Assembly (NCBI GenBank): GCA_946480995.1
Contig: CAMLMF010000088.1
Span: forward strand, 1 to 8,493
Length of the DNA: 8,493 bases
Reading direction: 5' to 3'
Origin: an uncultured Bdellovibrio sp.
GTDB taxonomy: Bacteria > Bdellovibrionota > Bdellovibrionia > Bdellovibrionales > Bdellovibrionaceae
Shown piece by piece: positions 4,850-8,493 of the stretch. Every line of letters starts with the position of its first letter. The first letter of the stretch is position 1. Below the pieces are notes generated by a model that was given only the letters and a program-made list of their open reading frames with translations, did not search any database and was not told where the DNA came from. The position numbers and the translations under genes were made by a program.

Positions 4850-5128
4850 ATGTTTCTTCAAGGCGATTTGCAAACAGTGTTTGATGCACTCTATTCAGTA
4901 GGGGCGATTGAGCCAGTTTTGAAATTGGATTGGAGTGCAGTTACGAAAGAGATGATGGCCGAGCCACAGATCATAAGTGACGCGTTTCATATCATCAATG
5001 CCTGCAGCGGAAACAGAGAACTTCTAGTTCAAAAGCTCCACATGATGGATCCGAAATCCGTCAACTATATCGCGATGGAGGTTGCGCGTGAGTTCTGTGA
5101 GTTTCAAGACCGTAAAGAGCTGCATTAA
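4850..5128 (+). CDS. Small conserved-looking cytosolic protein of unknown function
   Basis: This 92-aa protein has no signal peptide or membrane segment and appears mostly helical, with a hydrophobic/acidic pattern and an F-x-x-A-L-Y-S-V-G-A-I N-terminal stretch. I recognise no family. The ATG at 4850 has a near-perfect SD (AGGAGG, 4840-4845); an in-frame upstream start at 4799 has none and would translate through the leader hairpins. It is the first gene of a tight three-gene cluster. Its last 41 bases also encode the start of the exported cupredoxin-like protein, and the SD for that gene is formed by its own codons. That arrangement and the strong SD argue for a real gene. A role with the downstream ATPase is an inference from operon position only. 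Confidence 0.75.
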   Translation: MFLQGDLQTVFDALYSVGAIEPVLKLDWSAVTKEMMAEPQIISDAFHIINACSGNRELLVQKLHMMDPKSVNYIAMEVAREFCEFQDRKELH

Positions 5129-5603
5129 ATTTGTCGCTGTGCTTATGTGTGCTTCCTCGACAGCTTCGGCTTGGGAAGTGGACTTTTCACGCCGCCAAGT
5201 GGACTTCAACAAAGTAAAAAACGAAGATCGTTTGCCTGCCAGCATTCAAGAAGATCAAGCCGCGTCGATTTTGACGAAGGTTTTTGATTCGGTTGAACCG
5301 GCCCAAGACATCGTGATCATGAATACTGATAAAGGTTTCGTCCCAGAAACTGTGCGCCTTAAAAAAGGTGGCAACTATCGTATCCATGTCGTCAACGTGA
5401 ATGGTAAAGAAAAAAATGTCAGCTTCGTGCTGGATGCTTTTTCTGAGCATCACAACACTGTCTTTGGTGAACAAAAAACTTTCAGTGTGTCGCCGAAAAC
5501 CGATGGTATCTTTTCTTACCAATGCCCGGAAACAGCCGTGCAAGGAAAGTTTATTATCTATACGGACGCGGGCGCTGCTGATCGCAAACCGGCTTCGAAC
5601 TAA
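5088..5603 (+). CDS. Exported cupredoxin-fold protein with incomplete copper site
   Basis: The 171-aa protein starts with a Sec signal peptide (residues 1-28, hydrophobic 12-22, T-A-S-A cleavage before W29). Residues ~70-160 read as a cupredoxin-type beta-barrel: G-F-V-P-E-T-V-R-L-K-K-G, then I-H-V-V-N-V-N-G strands, and F-S-Y-Q-C-P-E-T before a final G-K-F-I-I-Y strand. Possible ligands are H121/H122 and C146, but the His usual after the N-x-D/N-G strand and the His/Met usual after the Cys are missing. Copper binding is therefore doubtful. The GTG at 5088 is chosen because GGAGG (5077-5081) lies 6 bases upstream; TTG 5082 would touch the SD. It overlaps the previous gene by 41 bases, so translation is probably coupled, and it precedes the ATPase gene by 32 bases. 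Confidence 0.78.
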   Translation: MSSVSFKTVKSCIKFVAVLMCASSTASAWEVDFSRRQVDFNKVKNEDRLPASIQEDQAASILTKVFDSVEPAQDIVIMNTDKGFVPETVRLKKGGNYRIHVVNVNGKEKNVSFVLDAFSEHHNTVFGEQKTFSVSPKTDGIFSYQCPETAVQGKFIIYTDAGAADRKPASN

Positions 5604-5635
5604 GCCAACCAAGACTTAGACAAGGACACATTAGC

Positions 5636-6739
5636 ATGTCGAACTCAGACGTTTTCAAACAGACCATTCAGCAGAATTTGGGTCCTGTTTTGAAGTATCT
5701 TGAAGACAAGGGCGTGTCTGAGATTTTAATCAATGGTCACAAAGAAATTTTTGTCGAAAGAAAAGGAAAGCTCGAGCGCGTGCCCGAAGCTTTTCCTTCC
5801 GAAGACGACTTGCGCGCGGCTGTGAACAGCATCGCACAAAGTGTCGGCCGTCGTATCGATGATGAATCACCGCGCTTAGATGCACGTTTGCCCGATGGTT
5901 CTCGTATTGCCGCGGTCATTCCGCCGATGTCACGCAAAGGCACGACGCTGTCGATTCGTAAATTCACCAATAATAAAATTACTTTTGCCGATTACATTAA
6001 GCTGGGTGCGATCACTGAAGATGGCGCGCGGTTTTTAGATATCTGCATGTTCTTAGGTAAAAATATCATAGTCAGCGGTGGTACGGGTTCGGGTAAGACA
6101 ACTTTGTTGTCGTTGCTGTGCACGCGCATTCCTAAGGGCCAGCGTGTGATGGTGATCGAAGACTCTTCTGAATTGCAAGTCGACTATGAACACGTGGTGA
6201 TGTTTGAAACTCGTCAAGAGGATCAAATGGGCAAAGGTGCTGTGACGATCAAAGATCTTTTGAAAAGTGCTTTGCGTTTGCGCCCGGATCGCATCATTGT
6301 CGGGGAAGTTCGTTCCAGTGAAGCTTTGGAATTATTAAATGCGATGAACACCGGCCACAAAGGTTGCATGGGCACGGTCCACGCCAACACGCCGGAAGAT
6401 GCGATCGTACGTTTAGAAGCCTTAGCTCAAGGTGGAGATTCGAAGATCAGCGAGAAGGCTTTGCGTTCGCAAGTGATCTCGGCAATCGAGATTATCGTGC
6501 AAGTTTCACGTTTTTCTGACGGATCTCGACGCATCTCTCACATCAGCGAAGTGCGCGGATTTAATGCGGATGGCTCATACAACGTCGTTCCAATCTTTGA
6601 AATGTCCAGATTGACTCGCCGTCCCGACGGAACGCTCGAAGGAAAGCTGCAGCCGACTGGTAACGTTCCGGCCTTCATGGACGAGATCATCGACAATAAG
6701 CTGCCATTTCCCAAAGCAAAATTCCAAAAAGCGGCCTAA
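5636..6739 (+). CDS. cpaF: CpaF/TadA-family type II/IV secretion ATPase (compact)
   Basis: This 367-aa cytosolic ATPase belongs to the PilT/VirB11/CpaF superfamily, which forms hexamers that power pilus assembly or protein secretion. An N-terminal domain (~15-110) contains D-A-R-L-P-D-G-S-R and S-I-R-K-F, typical of CpaF/VirB11. It is followed by Walker A G148-x4-G-K154-T, an Asp box (V-I-E-D-S-S-E-L, E175/D176), Walker B/glutamate (R-P-D-R-I-I-V-G-E224-V-R) and His box (G-H-K-G-C-M-G-T-V-H249-A-N-T). All catalytic elements are intact. At 367 aa it is shorter than typical CpaF (about 420-500 aa) because the usual N-terminal helical extension is missing. It has a good start (ATG 5636 with AAGGA nine bases upstream). 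No TadB/TadC, prepilin, peptidase or secretin is visible nearby, so its partner machine must be encoded elsewhere. Confidence 0.92.
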   Translation: MSNSDVFKQTIQQNLGPVLKYLEDKGVSEILINGHKEIFVERKGKLERVPEAFPSEDDLRAAVNSIAQSVGRRIDDESPRLDARLPDGSRIAAVIPPMSRKGTTLSIRKFTNNKITFADYIKLGAITEDGARFLDICMFLGKNIIVSGGTGSGKTTLLSLLCTRIPKGQRVMVIEDSSELQVDYEHVVMFETRQEDQMGKGAVTIKDLLKSALRLRPDRIIVGEVRSSEALELLNAMNTGHKGCMGTVHANTPEDAIVRLEALAQGGDSKISEKALRSQVISAIEIIVQVSRFSDGSRRISHISEVRGFNADGSYNVVPIFEMSRLTRRPDGTLEGKLQPTGNVPAFMDEIIDNKLPFPKAKFQKAA

Positions 6740-6762
6740 GGAGGCTCGCTTGCGCCTCCTTA
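6737..6762 (+). other. Perfect 9-bp hairpin over the cpaF stop codon
   Basis: TAAGGAGGC (6737-6745) pairs exactly with GCCTCCTTA (6754-6762) around an 8-base loop, so the stop codon itself is in the stem. No T tract follows (the next bases are A-rich), so it is not a standard terminator. It may stabilise the 3' end or permit partial read-through. Confidence 0.6.
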
Positions 6763-6787
6763 ACTCAAGGCATTAAAAAAAGAACAG

Positions 6788-6810
6788 AAAAACCCTGTTT
6801 TGGGTGTTTA
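6788..6810 (+). terminator. Weak terminator-like hairpin downstream of cpaF
   Basis: AAAAACCC (6788-6795) pairs with GGGTGTTT (6802-6809) with one internal mismatch and a 6-base loop. The T-rich end (GTTTATT) is interrupted. It could end the cpaF transcript partly before the next gene. Confidence 0.35.
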
Positions 6811-6841
6811 TTGCAGAGGGAAACTAAGCTAAACCTTCTAC

Positions 6842-8493
<1,652 letters not shown>

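Noticed and set aside
5187..5612. 141-aa open frame on the - strand opposite the cupredoxin-like gene
   Set aside because: Antisense shadow; no SD and no coherent domain, while the + strand has signal peptide, SD and operon context.

Overview
The window reads as chromosomal DNA of a Gram-negative, flagellated bacterium, most likely Bdellovibrio or a close relative (Bdellovibrionota). This is an inference from the overall gene style: a HAMP-poor chemoreceptor, a lipoprotein DsbA-like protein with an 'EKDP' N-terminal repeat, a lone CpaF-type ATPase, many secreted orphan proteins, moderate GC, and SD-led genes with frequent GTG/TTG starts. No rRNA, tRNA, IS element, CRISPR array or phage gene is visible. 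No gap without a gene exceeds about 210 bases.

Layout. (1) 2-875, + strand: the 3' end of a sensor histidine kinase followed by an OmpR/PhoB-type response regulator. (2) 876-2580, + strand: an intergenic stretch with two sigma-28 (FliA)-like promoter boxes, then a short methyl-accepting chemotaxis protein closed by a strong intrinsic terminator. (3) 2580-3892, - strand: a lone HEPN-domain protein and, separately, a DsbA-family thiol oxidoreductase lipoprotein with its own terminator. (4) 4037-4663, + strand: an orphan exported protein with terminator, divergent from the dsbA-like gene. (5) 4676-6762, + strand: a structured leader (stem-loop, phased CTCAA repeats, a 12-bp palindrome, a sigma-28-like box, two small hairpins) leading into a three-gene cluster. 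The cluster encodes a 92-aa cytosolic orphan, an exported cupredoxin-fold protein whose start lies inside the previous gene, and a compact CpaF/TadA-type secretion ATPase. (6) 6842-8493, + strand: a predicted sensor-like protein with a coiled coil whose 3' end overlaps the start of enolase (eno), which runs off the window.

How it fits together. The first part is signal transduction and taxis. The most unusual part is the 4676-6762 cluster: a secretion/pilus-type ATPase without visible TadB/TadC, prepilin or secretin partners, co-transcribed with an exported cupredoxin-like protein and an orphan small protein. It may be a divergent module that works with an envelope machine encoded elsewhere. 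The coupling of an uncharacterised sensor-like protein to enolase is the second feature that ordinary annotation does not explain.
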